DNA of 64,000 nucleotides from Ruminococcus sp. UNK.MGS-30 (GCA_000980705.1 LBCK01000002.1:62001-126000), one strand, 5' to 3'. Shown: positions 34,679 to 43,410, counted from the stretch's first letter. Notes: generated by a model from the letters alone, not told the origin. Program-made: numbers and translations.

Positions 34679-34712
34679 AATCCCCGGTGCGGTTTTGCAT
34701 CGGGGATTTTTT
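34679..34712 (+). terminator. Terminator of ftsZ
   Basis: ATCCCCGGTGC and GCATCGGGGAT form a stem followed by TTTTTTG, about 25 bases after the ftsZ stop. Confidence 0.9.
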
Positions 34713-34734
34713 GTACCTGCCCCAGGAAACACAA

Positions 34735-34772
34735 AAGGCGAACCGCAGAAGTGCAGTTCGCCTTTTTCGATT
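34735..34772. terminator. Bidirectional terminator between ftsZ and pnuC
   Basis: AAAAGGCGAACTGC-type arms (AAAAGGCGAACCGC and GCAGTTCGCCTTTT) pair almost perfectly and are flanked by T-runs on either strand. It ends the minus-strand pnuC. Confidence 0.85.
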
Positions 34773-34785
34773 TTATGTCCGGGAA

Positions 34786-35472
34786 TCACGCACAGAGCTG
34801 TGTGCGCTCCCGTTTTTTCCAGCTGATAAAGCCGTACATATCGTTCATGAAAAAGATCATAAAGTTGATGATGACCGGGATGTAGACCGGGTCTTTTGCC
34901 GCCGCCAGTCCCCACAGGACGATCAGCACCAGATCGTTTGCCGCATAGCCCAGCGCATAGTAGGATGAGCGCAGCATGGTGAGGGATGCCGCCAGGAAAC
35001 TGGTGGTGACGGACAGCGTGCTGAATACGATGTTCGGCGTTTCGAGCCAGCGCAGGATGAAGTAAAATGCACCTGTCACAACGATGCTCAGCACCAGCAG
35101 GAACAGGAAGTGCTTTTTCTCCAGCCTGCGTATCGCCACTTCGCTTTTGCTCCCGGCGGATGGATTCCGCAGCCAGGTGACTGCCGACCAGACCGCCATG
35201 GGCAGCGTCATGCCCAGGTAAGTTATCATCTCACCCCAATAGCGAAAGCGGAACGAGATGATGCCGTACAGGATGCTGAATGCGACCATCAGAAACTGCG
35301 CCCATACGTTGCCCTTTGCGGCAAAGATCAGCGAGGTGATGCCTACCCAGGTCGCCGCAAGGGTCAGCACGTCAAAGCTGCCGCCCACCAGATTGGAGAC
35401 CGTCACGATCAGCATGGAGATGCTCCACAGCCACCACTCTTTGACGGATAATTCTTTCCATGGATTCTGCAA
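34786..35472 (-). CDS. PnuC-family vitamin/nucleoside facilitator
   Basis: A 228-residue membrane protein with about seven helices. The tryptophan-rich opening (PWKELSVKEWWLWSISM), the pattern GNVWAQFLMVAFSILYGIISF and the ending YAANDLVLIVLWGLAA followed by INFMIFFMNDMYGFISW are standard for PnuC, which passes nicotinamide riboside by facilitated diffusion. Relatives carry thiamine (PnuT) or deoxynucleosides (PnuN), and substrate cannot be told here; no riboswitch was recognised upstream. The best start is TTG 35472, with AGGAGG nine bases away. It follows rnr by 94 bases. Confidence 0.85.
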   Translation of the reverse strand: MQNPWKELSVKEWWLWSISMLIVTVSNLVGGSFDVLTLAATWVGITSLIFAAKGNVWAQFLMVAFSILYGIISFRFRYWGEMITYLGMTLPMAVWSAVTWLRNPSAGSKSEVAIRRLEKKHFLFLLVLSIVVTGAFYFILRWLETPNIVFSTLSVTTSFLAASLTMLRSSYYALGYAANDLVLIVLWGLAAAKDPVYIPVIINFMIFFMNDMYGFISWKKRERTQLCA

Positions 35473-35566
35473 TTGGATATGTCCTCCTTGTAATTCGATT
35501 CTCGTTTACCCATACAGAGAACAGACCGGATCCAGAATCGGGATGGTTCTTTTTTTGAAACACATT

Positions 35567-37729
35567 TTACTTTGCCGCAGCCTCTTGTCCTTCTTCCACC
35601 AGGGCGAAGTCCACGTTGCCGCTGTTGACGTCGATCTTGGTACACTGTACCCGAACAGTGTCGCCCAGGCGATAGCTCTTGCTGCCCTGTTCTTCCTTGA
35701 ATGCGATGCTGTCGTCGTTGATCCAGTCGCTTTCCGGCAGGGAGGAGACGTGTACCAGACCTTCTACCGTGTTGGGCAGGGAGACATAGAAACCGAAATC
35801 GGTGACGCCGGCAACGATGCCGTCGAAGATCTCGCCCAGGTGCTGCTGCATATACTCAGCCTTGTAGCAGTCGTCGCAGTCACGCTCGATGGTGATGGCA
35901 CGGACTTCGGTGTCGCTGGACTGCTGTGCCGCCTGGATAACGAATGTGCCGAAACGCTCCTGGATCGCCGCAGTGTCCGGGTTCTCGCAGTAGCTGCTGA
36001 GAATGCGGTGGATCGCCAGGTCGGGATAGCGGCGGATCGGAGAAGTGAAGTGGGCATAATCCTTCAGCGCCAGACCAAAGTGACCGATGGGATCCGGGGC
36101 ATAAGCTGCCTTTGCCATAGAGCGCAGCACCATTACGTTCAGTACCGGATACAGCTCTGTGCCACGTGCGCCGTCCAGGATCTCTGCCAGGTGACGGGGC
36201 TTGATGTCGGTGAATACCGGAACCTCTACGCCCAGGCGCAGCAGGATCTGTTCCAGACGCTCGATCTTTTCCGGAGAGGGCTTGTCGTGGACACGATAGA
36301 CGAACGGCAGGTTCTTTTCCCGTGCCATCTTTGCCGCAGCCTCATTCGCCAGTAACATCATTTCTTCGACGATGCACTCGCTCTTGCCACGTTCCCGTGC
36401 CACAACATCCACGCAGACACCCTCGTCATTGATGACCAGAGCGCCCTCAGCAGTTTCCAGTTCCGGTGCGCCACGGCGCTTGCGTTCCCGGAGACGGATA
36501 TCGCACAGCTCGTTCATCACCGGGATCATGTGCTTGACATCCTTGTACTTTTCCAGCAGCTCCGGAGAGGCTGTGCCGGCAAGGATCTCGTTGACCTCGC
36601 TGTAAACGCCCTTGACCGCAGAACGAATGACAGTCTTGCGGAAGTCATACTTCACGATCTCGCCGTTTTCGTCCAGCTCCATCAGTGCGGAGAATGCCAG
36701 ACGATCCTCGCAGGGGTTCAGAGAGCAGATGCCGTTGGAAAGGCTGGTGGGCAGCATGGGAATGACCTGGTTTGCATAGTAGATGCTGGTGCCACGCTCC
36801 AGTGCCTCATTGTCCAGGGCAGTCTTGGGACGGACATAGTGGGAAACGTCTGCGATATGCACGCCCAGGCGATAGCCGGTCTCGGTCTTTTCCAGGGAGA
36901 CGGCATCGTCCAGGTCCTTGGAGTGTGCGCTGTCGATGGTGAAGATCGGGGTATCACGCAGGTCAAGGCGCTTGTCGTATTCTTCCTGGGGAATGGGTGC
37001 ATCCGCCAACTTGTCTGTCTCGGCGATGACCTCTTCCGGGAAGTCGATGTTTACGCCACGCACCGCCAGCATAGCGTCCGCACAGACGCTGGCACGGGTG
37101 CAGACACCAAAGCTGAATACGATCTTTACCCGGTGTTCCGCATGGCGGCTGCCACGGTGTACTACCTCAGCCAGGACTTTTTCGCCCTCGTGGTAGATGA
37201 CGCTGTCCTTGCGCTGAATCTGGATGGGCGTCTTGGACATGGTGTCCGCACGGAACAGCAGTCTGCCGTTGTCGTCCACGATCACGCCGGTCAGCTTGCT
37301 GTCTGCCTCTTCCAGGATCGCCAGGACTTCGCCCTCCGGCTTGCCGCTCCGGGAGGGAATATTGCCAATGAGGACACGGTCCTTGGTCATTGCGCCCTGG
37401 AGGAACTTTCCGGGGATGAACACATCCTGTGCGCCCTCTTCTTCGGGGCGTGCAAAGCCGAAGGTACGGCTCAGACGGACGATGGTCGCCGGATAATAGC
37501 CCATGTTTGCGGAAGAGACATAGCCACGCCGCCGCTCACAGATCGCACCCTCTTTGCACAGCTCCTGGACTGCTTTCCGGAAGTTGGCTGCGCCGCCACG
37601 GTTGGTACGGCACTTGGTTGCCAGGTCACGGTCGCTCACCGGGGTGCGTCCGCTTTTTTTCAGAATGGTCATGATTTTTTTGCGGTAGCTGTCAATGGTC
37701 TCAGCGCCGCCCAGTTGGGTATTTGCCAT
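35567..37729 (-). CDS. rnr: Ribonuclease R
   Basis: A 720-residue RNB-family 3'-5' exoribonuclease. In order: an N-terminal winged-helix-like part, two cold-shock domains, the catalytic RNB domain with IDSAHSKDLDDAVSLEK (metal-binding aspartates), and a C-terminal S1 domain (FDGIVAGVTDFGFYVSLPN) ending in a short tail. It degrades structured RNA and, with SmpB-tmRNA, non-stop mRNA. It sits downstream of secG, the usual secG-rnr order. Confidence 0.95.
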   Translation of the reverse strand: MANTQLGGAETIDSYRKKIMTILKKSGRTPVSDRDLATKCRTNRGGAANFRKAVQELCKEGAICERRRGYVSSANMGYYPATIVRLSRTFGFARPEEEGAQDVFIPGKFLQGAMTKDRVLIGNIPSRSGKPEGEVLAILEEADSKLTGVIVDDNGRLLFRADTMSKTPIQIQRKDSVIYHEGEKVLAEVVHRGSRHAEHRVKIVFSFGVCTRASVCADAMLAVRGVNIDFPEEVIAETDKLADAPIPQEEYDKRLDLRDTPIFTIDSAHSKDLDDAVSLEKTETGYRLGVHIADVSHYVRPKTALDNEALERGTSIYYANQVIPMLPTSLSNGICSLNPCEDRLAFSALMELDENGEIVKYDFRKTVIRSAVKGVYSEVNEILAGTASPELLEKYKDVKHMIPVMNELCDIRLRERKRRGAPELETAEGALVINDEGVCVDVVARERGKSECIVEEMMLLANEAAAKMAREKNLPFVYRVHDKPSPEKIERLEQILLRLGVEVPVFTDIKPRHLAEILDGARGTELYPVLNVMVLRSMAKAAYAPDPIGHFGLALKDYAHFTSPIRRYPDLAIHRILSSYCENPDTAAIQERFGTFVIQAAQQSSDTEVRAITIERDCDDCYKAEYMQQHLGEIFDGIVAGVTDFGFYVSLPNTVEGLVHVSSLPESDWINDDSIAFKEEQGSKSYRLGDTVRVQCTKIDVNSGNVDFALVEEGQEAAAK

Positions 37730-37934
37730 AAATGATAAATCCTTTCACTTCAGCCGCCCATTGCGGCATTCTCATTGCGTCATGTGTCTGAGAACCTATA
37801 CGCAGACAGGTTCTGATTCCGGACTGCTTCGCCGTATGCTGCGAAAAGGGAAAATGTCGCCGGAAAAAAGAAAAATCCTGCGCCTCAGTGCCGTTCCGGA
37901 ACGGAAAACACATAAAGCACAGGACGAGCTGCCA
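37730..37934. other. Spacer between secG and rnr
   Basis: A 205-base gap between two minus-strand genes. It contains a weak inverted repeat around GTTCCGGAAC near 37894 but no clear terminator, promoter or gene. Transcription probably continues from secG into rnr. Confidence 0.4.
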
Positions 37935-38192
37935 TTACTTCGTCAGCAGCGGCATTACGATATCCATAAACAGGATCAGGACAAACAAAATAACGGAACA
38001 AACAAAAGTGATCTTCTTCAGACGTGCTTCCTTTGTGCGTCCACGGTTTTTGTCGTAGAATGAATCATTGCTTGCGCCGGTCAGTGCAGCAGTTGCATTC
38101 TGCGGCTTCTGTTCCTGCATCATGCAGATCACGATCAGTACAATGCTGATCAGCAGAACCACAGCGCCGATGATGATTTCCAGCGGTTTCAT
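37935..38192 (-). CDS. secG: Protein translocase subunit SecG
   Basis: An 85-residue protein with two membrane helices: an N-terminal one (IIIGAVVLLISIVLIVICMM) followed by the QEQKPQNATAALTGASNDSF loop, and a second near the end (CSVILFVLILFMDIVMPLL). The loop with its small-residue GA..DSF pattern is typical of SecG. It is an accessory part of the SecYEG channel. ATG 38192 follows GAGGAGG. Confidence 0.92.
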   Translation of the reverse strand: MKPLEIIIGAVVLLISIVLIVICMMQEQKPQNATAALTGASNDSFYDKNRGRTKEARLKKITFVCSVILFVLILFMDIVMPLLTK

Positions 38193-38299
38193 GGAATCCC
38201 TCCTCTCGTGCGTTTTAGGGGACACGGAACAGCGCCGTGTCTCCGGAGCCAGTCCATGCTGAACGGGGCAGATACCTGCATCCGTTCATTATCTTTTGT

Positions 38300-38328
38300 A
38301 TTATACCACATTCCCGAAAAAAAAGCAA
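38300..38328 (-). promoter_or_regulatory. Promoter of secG-rnr
   Basis: On the minus strand, TTGCTT (38323-38328) and TATAAT (38300-38305) are 17 bases apart, about 100 bases from the secG start. Confidence 0.75.
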
Positions 38329-38444
38329 GCCTTTTTGCAAAAAAAACACGCAGTTCATTTTTGCGGCAGCACCGCACCTGCATTTTTTCCCGGTCTGCCG
38401 CATACACTGCACCAAAACCGCAGAGATCACAGGAGGAAAATGCT

Positions 38445-38732
38445 ATGCAAAAAAAGGAACTGCCTGCACCCACCGGGCATCACAATCTGATTCTGGAGGA
38501 TCGTTCCAAGCTGACGCTGACCGGCGTCACCGATGTGGACTGCTTTGACGAGCGCATGATAAACCTGTTCACCGGGCTGGGGGAGCTGACCATCAAGGGA
38601 CGGAATCTCCACATCAATGACGTGAGCGTGGAGACCGGGGACATGACCATCACCGGAGACATCTGGCTGCTGCAATACGGCGAAAAGGACCGCCGTGGAC
38701 CGCTGTCTCTTCTGGGAAAGCTGTTTCGCTGA
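38445..38732 (+). CDS. yabP: Sporulation protein YabP
   Basis: A 95-residue YabP/YqfC-family protein with LTLTGVTDVDCFDERMINLFTG, LTIKGRNLHINDVSVETGDMTITGDI, the full family pattern. It is required for spore cortex formation in Bacillus. ATG 38445 follows AGGAGG. Its stop codon overlaps the yabQ start (TGATG), and yabP-yabQ-divIC-yabR is the same order as in Bacillus. Confidence 0.93.
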   Translation: MQKKELPAPTGHHNLILEDRSKLTLTGVTDVDCFDERMINLFTGLGELTIKGRNLHINDVSVETGDMTITGDIWLLQYGEKDRRGPLSLLGKLFR

Positions 38733-39322
38733 TGGAGCTGGAGACTTTTTTCACCGTCCCGGAGCAGACCCGGCTGCTGCTGTATGCAGTGCTGCTGGGG
38801 ATCCCTCTGGGGATGGGATTCGATGTGCTGCGGACGCTGCGCCTGCTGCTGCCCCACGGAAAGCTTGCCACAGCCCTGGAGGATGTGTCGTTTCTGCTGG
38901 TCTGGGCGGCGGCACTGCTTTGTTTTTCCACGGTTCTGGCACGGGGCGAGTTCCGGGGCTACTACTGGATGGGCAGCGCCCTGGGCTTTCTGCTGTACCG
39001 CTGTACCCTGGGATGCGTCACCGTGCCGCTGCTGCGCCGGATCTTTTCGGGTCTGGGCAGGTTTTTCCGGCGGCTGTTCCTGCCGCTGTTCCACGGTGTT
39101 GTGCGGATTTGCACCCCGTTGAACCGGAAATTTGGACATTTCGCCAAACTTTTTCGAAAAGCATCTTTTTTTTCGCATTTACCCTTGCAGAGAGATAGAA
39201 AAATGTTGTATAATGATAGTGGAATTTTGAAACGAAAGGCGGCGTTATCATGGCAAAGGAAAAACAAACGGAAAAAAAGAAGTCACGCTGGGTCTTTCGG
39301 ATCATCAGCCGGACCGCAGTGA
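38732..39322 (+). CDS. yabQ: Spore cortex protein YabQ
   Basis: A membrane protein of up to 196 residues. The first 120 residues with three to four hydrophobic helices, including LLLYAVLLGIPLGMGFDVLRTLRL and DVSFLLVWAAALLCF, match YabQ. The last 60 residues are basic and unlike a folded domain (RKNKRKKRSHAG) and overlap the divIC gene by 73 bases. A natural end might lie earlier in relatives; here no earlier stop exists. Confidence 0.86.
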   Translation: MELETFFTVPEQTRLLLYAVLLGIPLGMGFDVLRTLRLLLPHGKLATALEDVSFLLVWAAALLCFSTVLARGEFRGYYWMGSALGFLLYRCTLGCVTVPLLRRIFSGLGRFFRRLFLPLFHGVVRICTPLNRKFGHFAKLFRKASFFSHLPLQRDRKMLYNDSGILKRKAALSWQRKNKRKKRSHAGSFGSSAGPQ

Positions 39323-39561
39323 TCCTGGCGATCATCGGATGTACGGTCAGTGTGGTATCCATCCAGTCCAGCATCGCCGAGAAAAAGACGGAGCTGGAAC
39401 AGGTGCAGAAACAGATCGACAACCTCACCGCAGACAACGAGGATCTGGAACGGATCCTGGAGAGCGGCGACATTGACGGTTATATGGAGCGCCTGGCACG
39501 GGAAGAATACAACTACGCATATCCGGATGAATTCCGGTTTTATGATACGTCCAGGAACTAA
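39250..39561 (+). CDS. divIC: Septum formation initiator DivIC/FtsB
   Basis: A 103-residue bitopic protein: a basic cytoplasmic segment, one membrane helix (RTAVILAIIGCTVSVVSI), a coiled coil (SIAEKKTELEQVQKQIDNLTADNEDLE read over several heptads) and the conserved YMERLAREEYNYAYPDE tail, which is the DivIC signature. It forms a complex with FtsL and DivIB. It starts inside the yabQ gene, so it may be translationally coupled to it. Confidence 0.9.
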   Translation: MAKEKQTEKKKSRWVFRIISRTAVILAIIGCTVSVVSIQSSIAEKKTELEQVQKQIDNLTADNEDLERILESGDIDGYMERLAREEYNYAYPDEFRFYDTSRN

Positions 39562-39617
39562 TCAGATCATTTTCGGGCAGCAGTACGCAATGGGAACAGA
39601 AAGGGATAAGGAGTTAT

Positions 39618-40130
39618 ATGCAGGTCGAGATCGGAAAAATTTATGAGGGAACAGTCAAGAATATCACCAAGTACGGGGCTTTTGTGGAGATCCCGAACCC
39701 GGACGGCGATAAGATCATGGGAATGGTGCATATCTCGGAAGTTTCCCGGAGCTATGTCAACGAGATCCGGGACTTTGTGACAGAGGGACAGCAGGTGCGT
39801 GTCAAAGCCATCGGCACAAATCCCCAGGGCAAAATCAGCCTTTCCATGAAACAGGCAGAAGAGGGCGCAGAACAGCACGGACAGCGCCGTGGCGGAAACC
39901 ACGGAGAGCGCAGCGGCAGACCGTCCCGTGGAAACGGCGATGCACCCCACGGACAGCAGTCCCGTCCGCCACGCCGCAGCAAGCCCAATGTCTGGGAGCC
40001 GAAAAAGCGGCAGGAACCCTCAGAGATGACCTTCGAGGATATGCTCTCCCGGTTCAAGCAGAACAGCGAAGAGCGGATGTGCGACATCAAGCGCAACACC
40101 GAGCGCAAAAACCGTTCCAAGCGGAAATAA
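39618..40130 (+). CDS. S1 RNA-binding domain protein (YabR-like)
   Basis: A 170-residue protein with an N-terminal S1 domain (VEIGKIYEGTVKNITKYGAFVEI, then MGMVHISEVS) over the first 80 residues, a disordered stretch rich in Gly, Arg, His and Pro, and a C-terminal segment EMTFEDMLSRFKQNSEERM that is conserved in YabR-like proteins. It probably binds RNA or ribosomes, but its precise role is not established. It follows divIC by 56 bases, as in Bacillus. Confidence 0.85.
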   Translation: MQVEIGKIYEGTVKNITKYGAFVEIPNPDGDKIMGMVHISEVSRSYVNEIRDFVTEGQQVRVKAIGTNPQGKISLSMKQAEEGAEQHGQRRGGNHGERSGRPSRGNGDAPHGQQSRPPRRSKPNVWEPKKRQEPSEMTFEDMLSRFKQNSEERMCDIKRNTERKNRSKRK

Positions 40131-40182
40131 GGATCTGTATTCATATAGCGTATGCGGTGCATACCGGTTTTCAGAGATTCGG

Positions 40183-40209
40183 GCAGTCCTTCGGGGCTGC
40201 CTTTTTTGC
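40183..40209 (+). terminator. Terminator of the yabP-yabR group
   Basis: GGCAGTCC, loop TTC, GGGGCTGCC followed by TTTTTTG, about 55 bases after the last stop. Confidence 0.85.
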
Positions 40210-40326
40210 GTGACGGAGGGCGTTCGCAGAATCTGAAAAAACTGTACATATTGCCAGAAAAGATATCGGAAAAACTAGGGGAAATGCCAGTTTTCCGGGT
40301 GCCGGGGAGTTTTCTGGGGATAGATA

Positions 40327-40355
40327 TTGACATTTCGGCGGTTTTCCGATATAAT
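40327..40355 (+). promoter_or_regulatory. Promoter of the sigma factor gene
   Basis: TTGACA (40327-40332) and TATAAT (40350-40355) with 17-base spacing, a perfect sigma-A consensus about 100 bases before the gene. Confidence 0.88.
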
Positions 40356-40452
40356 AAGGAAAGTGCAGCGAGTGCCGGAAAATCCGGCGCAGACTGCATT
40401 TCCTGAGCAATAGCAAACTGAATAATTTCACGGATTGATAGGGGAATGCGTA

Positions 40453-41022
40453 TTGAAGCCGGTACCTTTTGAGCAACTACCGGATGAGGAGCTTGTGCTT
40501 CTGGCGAGGAACGACCGTGGGGCGATGGAGACGCTGGTGAAACGCTATACCGATGCGGTTTGGCATCAGGTACGGCAGTTTCGGGGCGCTTCTGAACCGG
40601 ACGATCTCGCACAGGAGGGCTTTTTGGGTCTGATTTCTGCGGTATGCCGGTATGATTCCATGCGTGGCGTACCTTTTTCTGCCTATGCGGGCAAATGCAT
40701 TACAAACAGCATTGTATCTGCGTTGCGGCGCTGCCGCAATTTACCGTTACCTGTGGGGACATATGATGTGCCTCCGCTTTCTCAGATGCAGGACAAAGCC
40801 CTGCCGCCGGACTCTGTGGTGCAGAGCCGGGCGCAGGCGGCGGCGATGTTCTGCGCAATGGTGAACCGCTTATCCCGGCGGGAATATCAAGTTTGCATAC
40901 TGATCTACGGCGGTGCCTCTTATGCACAGACTGCACAGCAGCTCGGCATCTCCGTCAAATCAGTGGATAATGCGCTGCAGCGTGCCAGAAGAAAGCTTCA
41001 TGCAGAAGGCATCGTGCAGTGA
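40453..41022 (+). CDS. RNA polymerase sigma factor, SigH-like
   Basis: A 189-residue sigma-70 family protein. Region 2 covers LPDEELVLLARNDRGAMETLV through EPDDLAQEGFLGLISAVCRYD, and region 4 covers LSRREYQVCILIYGGASYAQTAQQLG, ending KSVDNALQRARRKL, which is nearly the SigH (Spo0H) ending. It is somewhat shorter than Bacillus SigH (218). TTG 40453 is the only start near the AGGGG ribosome site. It may direct early stationary-phase or sporulation transcription; that is inference from similarity. It occupies the spot that spoIIE has in Bacillus after yabR. Confidence 0.78.
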   Translation: MKPVPFEQLPDEELVLLARNDRGAMETLVKRYTDAVWHQVRQFRGASEPDDLAQEGFLGLISAVCRYDSMRGVPFSAYAGKCITNSIVSALRRCRNLPLPVGTYDVPPLSQMQDKALPPDSVVQSRAQAAAMFCAMVNRLSRREYQVCILIYGGASYAQTAQQLGISVKSVDNALQRARRKLHAEGIVQ

Positions 41023-41037
41023 TTGCACCGGGACCCT

Positions 41038-41074
41038 CCGGACGGCAGGCTTTTTGCCGCCGGAACATTTTTTC
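41038..41074 (+). terminator. Terminator after the sigma factor gene
   Basis: CCGG-A-CGGCA pairs with TGCCG-CCGG around GGCTTTT and is followed by a T-run (41069-41074). Confidence 0.7.
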
Positions 41075-41148
41075 AATTGAACAGCCGGACGACCGCTCCG
41101 GCACGAGGATTCCTGAGCGGATTCCCTCGAGAAAGGTAAGGTTATACT

Positions 41149-41430
41149 ATGTACGAAGATAAGACTTTGGTATGCAAGGACTGCGGAAATGAATTCGTTT
41201 TCACTGCCGGTGAGCAGGAATTCTATGCCGAGAGAGGTTTCACCAATGAGCCGAAGCGCTGCAAGGCTTGCCGTGATGCAAAGCGTGGCGGCGCACCGAG
41301 ACAGGAACGTGAGATGTTCACTGCTGTCTGCGATTCCTGCGGCGGCGAGGCAAGAGTTCCGTTCCAGCCCCGTGAAGGCCGTCCGATCTACTGCAGCGCT
41401 TGCTATGCAAAGATGAAGGAAGAGGCATAA
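41149..41430 (+). CDS. Double zinc-ribbon small protein (93 aa)
   Basis: A small basic protein with two CxxC...CxxC zinc-binding sets. The first is VCKDCGNEFVFTAGEQEFYAERG... KRCKACRDAK, the second VCDSCGGEARVPFQPREGRPIYCSACY. This double arrangement is a family widespread in Clostridia and other phyla, often highly expressed and sometimes listed as CxxC-x17-CxxC proteins. Function is unknown; nucleic-acid binding is a reasonable guess. ATG 41149 lies after GAAAGGTAAGG. The gene stands alone. Confidence 0.8.
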   Translation: MYEDKTLVCKDCGNEFVFTAGEQEFYAERGFTNEPKRCKACRDAKRGGAPRQEREMFTAVCDSCGGEARVPFQPREGRPIYCSACYAKMKEEA

Positions 41431-41572
41431 CTCTTACCGGACTGTGATAGACCGGCGTTTTCGCCGGAAAGATTCTTTTTGTCTGCATAGCCGTTTCCGG
41501 AAAGGGAACGCTATTGATTGCAGAGATGCAGCGTTTTTGCTGCACGATGCACAGACAGGAGGTGTTAGGAAT

Positions 41573-41785
41573 ATGGCAACAATTACAAAGGACACCATTA
41601 TCGGTGATATTCTGGACATTGCGCCGCAGACAGCACCGCTGTTTATGGCGATCGGAATGCACTGCCTGGGCTGCCCGGCTTCTCGTGGAGAGACAGTCGA
41701 AGAGGCCTGCATGGTGCATGGTATTGATACGGACGAACTGCTGGAAGAACTGAACAAGCAGATCGCTGCCGGCGATGCACAGTAA
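41573..41785 (+). CDS. DUF1858-domain redox-disulfide protein (70 aa)
   Basis: A 70-residue protein with the DUF1858 motif MATITKDTIIGDILDI through MAIGMHCLGCPAS, whose CxxC pair sits after GMH. Related domains occur in hybrid-cluster-associated and iron-sulfur-linked proteins and are believed to form a redox disulfide. ATG 41573 follows AGGAGG; the longer upstream frame starts in non-coding DNA. It is followed by a terminator-like hairpin at 41850-41912, so it is probably transcribed alone. Confidence 0.82.
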   Translation: MATITKDTIIGDILDIAPQTAPLFMAIGMHCLGCPASRGETVEEACMVHGIDTDELLEELNKQIAAGDAQ

Positions 41786-41849
41786 GAGCCTGTTTCGTGC
41801 TTTTCCGTGTCTGCTTTTTCGGACACCGGACAGACTCTAAAAAAGGATG

Positions 41850-41916
41850 GAATTGCTCCCCGTGTGAATCCTGCCGCCCTGGTGGTAGTTCCCGGCGGAG
41901 CAATTTTGTTTTTCAG
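41850..41916 (+). terminator. Large terminator-like hairpin before trmK
   Basis: AATTGCTCC and GGAGCAATT pair around a structured interior with CCGCC/GGCGG pairing and are followed by TTTGTTTTTC. It separates the DUF1858 gene from trmK, whose ribosome site follows. Confidence 0.6.
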
Positions 41917-41935
41917 CGAAAGGAACGATGCGATC

Positions 41936-42622
41936 ATGTTGACGAAACGTCTTGCCGCCTGTGCCGCACTGGTGACGCCGGGCGGCGTTGTATGCGATGT
42001 CGGCACAGACCACGCCTATCTCCCGGCGGAACTGCTGCGCCGGGGACAATGCACCCGTGCTGTCGCCACGGACATCCACGCCGGACCTCTGGAGGCGGCA
42101 AAGCGCACGCTGACAGAAGCCGGGGTGCTGGAACAGGCAGAGCTGTTCCTCTGTGACGGTCTGGCACAGGTGCAGCCGGAGGGCATCACCGATGTGGTGA
42201 TCGCCGGCATGGGCGGTGAGACGATCATCCACATCCTGGAGGACTGCCCCTGGCGGCGGCAGGTGCATCTGATCTTGCAGCCCATGACGAAGATTCCCGA
42301 TCTCCGGCGCTGGCTGGCAGAGCAGGGCTTTTCCTGGACGGAACAGGCAGTGCAGGAAGGGGAAAAGTTCTATGTGGTGCTGAGCGTTTTCCACAGCGGC
42401 ACACCCGGCATCCTGTCTCTGCTGGAACAGGAAGTAGGCTGTCTGGATTGGCAGTCTCAGACCGCACGCCGTTATGCCGGCTGGAAACAGCAGCGTTTTC
42501 AGAAACTGGCACAGCAGCTGCGGCAGGCACAGCGCCCGGAGGCGGAGCAGTGGGAGACGCTGGCGGAAACCATACAGAAAAAATTGCAGGAAACGGACGG
42601 GAAAGGAGAAACATCATGCTGA
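41936..42622 (+). CDS. trmK: tRNA (adenine-22-N1)-methyltransferase
   Basis: A 228-residue class I SAM methyltransferase. The motif VCDVGTDHAYLPAELLRRG is the diagnostic TrmK SAM site, and DVVIAGMGGETIIHILED with QPMTKIPDLRRWL follows as in Bacillus TrmK (YqfN). It methylates A22 in tRNA. The start ATG 41936 has GAAAGGA ten bases upstream. Its last codons overlap the Nif3 gene by seven bases, matching the trmK-yqfO order of Bacillus. Confidence 0.93.
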   Translation: MLTKRLAACAALVTPGGVVCDVGTDHAYLPAELLRRGQCTRAVATDIHAGPLEAAKRTLTEAGVLEQAELFLCDGLAQVQPEGITDVVIAGMGGETIIHILEDCPWRRQVHLILQPMTKIPDLRRWLAEQGFSWTEQAVQEGEKFYVVLSVFHSGTPGILSLLEQEVGCLDWQSQTARRYAGWKQQRFQKLAQQLRQAQRPEAEQWETLAETIQKKLQETDGKGETSC

Positions 42623-43410
42623 CGGTAAAAGAGGTCTATGAGGCGGTCAACGGGTTTGCGCCCTTTGCATCGCAGGAGTCCTGGGATAACTCCGGACTGC
42701 TGGTGGGGAGCATGACCCAGCCGGCAGTCCGCATTCTCACCACGCTGGATATTTCGGAAGAGGTGATCGCACAGGCGGTTCAGCAGCAGGTGCAGCTTAT
42801 TGTGGCGCACCATCCGGTGATTTTCTCGCCGCTGAAAGCGCTGCCGCAGAACAGCCCGGTCTATCAGCTGGCTGCACACGGCATCGCCGCCATCTGTGTG
42901 CATACGCCGCTGGATATGTCTCCTGTGGGGCTGAATGCCTATGCCCACGGACTGCTGGCAGAACCGCTGGCGCTGGAAAACGCACAGAGCGTCCTGGAAC
43001 CGTCCTGGACGGACGGCAGAGGGTTCGGCTGGATCGACACCAGCACCCGGACATGGACGCCGCAGGCGCTGGCACAGGTGCTGGAAAAGACGTTCGGTAT
43101 GGTGCGATATTCCGCCAGGGAAACGCCCATCCGGAAGATCGCCTATTGTTCCGGTTCGGCGGCGTCGATGCTGGAACTGGCGGCGGCAAAGGGCTGCGAT
43201 GCGCTTATCACCGGAGACATCAAGCACGACCGGTGGTATGCGGCAGAGTTCGAAAACATCGCCCTGTTTGACTGCGGTCACTACGGCACAGAGCGCTTTG
43301 CGGCAGAGATCCTGGCGCAGCAGCTCCGGGACGCATTCCCGGCGGCACAGGTGACTGCCAATGCCGGAGACGATCCGGCAAAGATTTTCATAGGAGATGA
43401 AAAAGCATGA
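42616..43410 (+). CDS. Nif3-like dinuclear metal-centre protein (YqfO family)
   Basis: A 264-residue NIF3 family protein, once annotated as GTP cyclohydrolase 1 type 2. Metal-binding residues lie in IVAHHPVIFSPLK, CVHTPLDMSPVGLN, LITGDIKHDRW and LFDCGHYGTE, in the correct order for a two-metal site. The Bacillus protein carries an extra middle domain that is lacking in this short form. Cellular role is not settled; the constant pairing with trmK hints at a nucleotide or tRNA link. It overlaps rlmA by four bases. Confidence 0.9.
   Translation: MLTVKEVYEAVNGFAPFASQESWDNSGLLVGSMTQPAVRILTTLDISEEVIAQAVQQQVQLIVAHHPVIFSPLKALPQNSPVYQLAAHGIAAICVHTPLDMSPVGLNAYAHGLLAEPLALENAQSVLEPSWTDGRGFGWIDTSTRTWTPQALAQVLEKTFGMVRYSARETPIRKIAYCSGSAASMLELAAAKGCDALITGDIKHDRWYAAEFENIALFDCGHYGTERFAAEILAQQLRDAFPAAQVTANAGDDPAKIFIGDEKA

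Noticed and set aside
35473..35566. Riboswitch (NAD/NMN, preQ1 or thiamine type) upstream of pnuC
   Set aside because: The 94-base gap shows only a weak hairpin; none of the conserved aptamer sequences is present.
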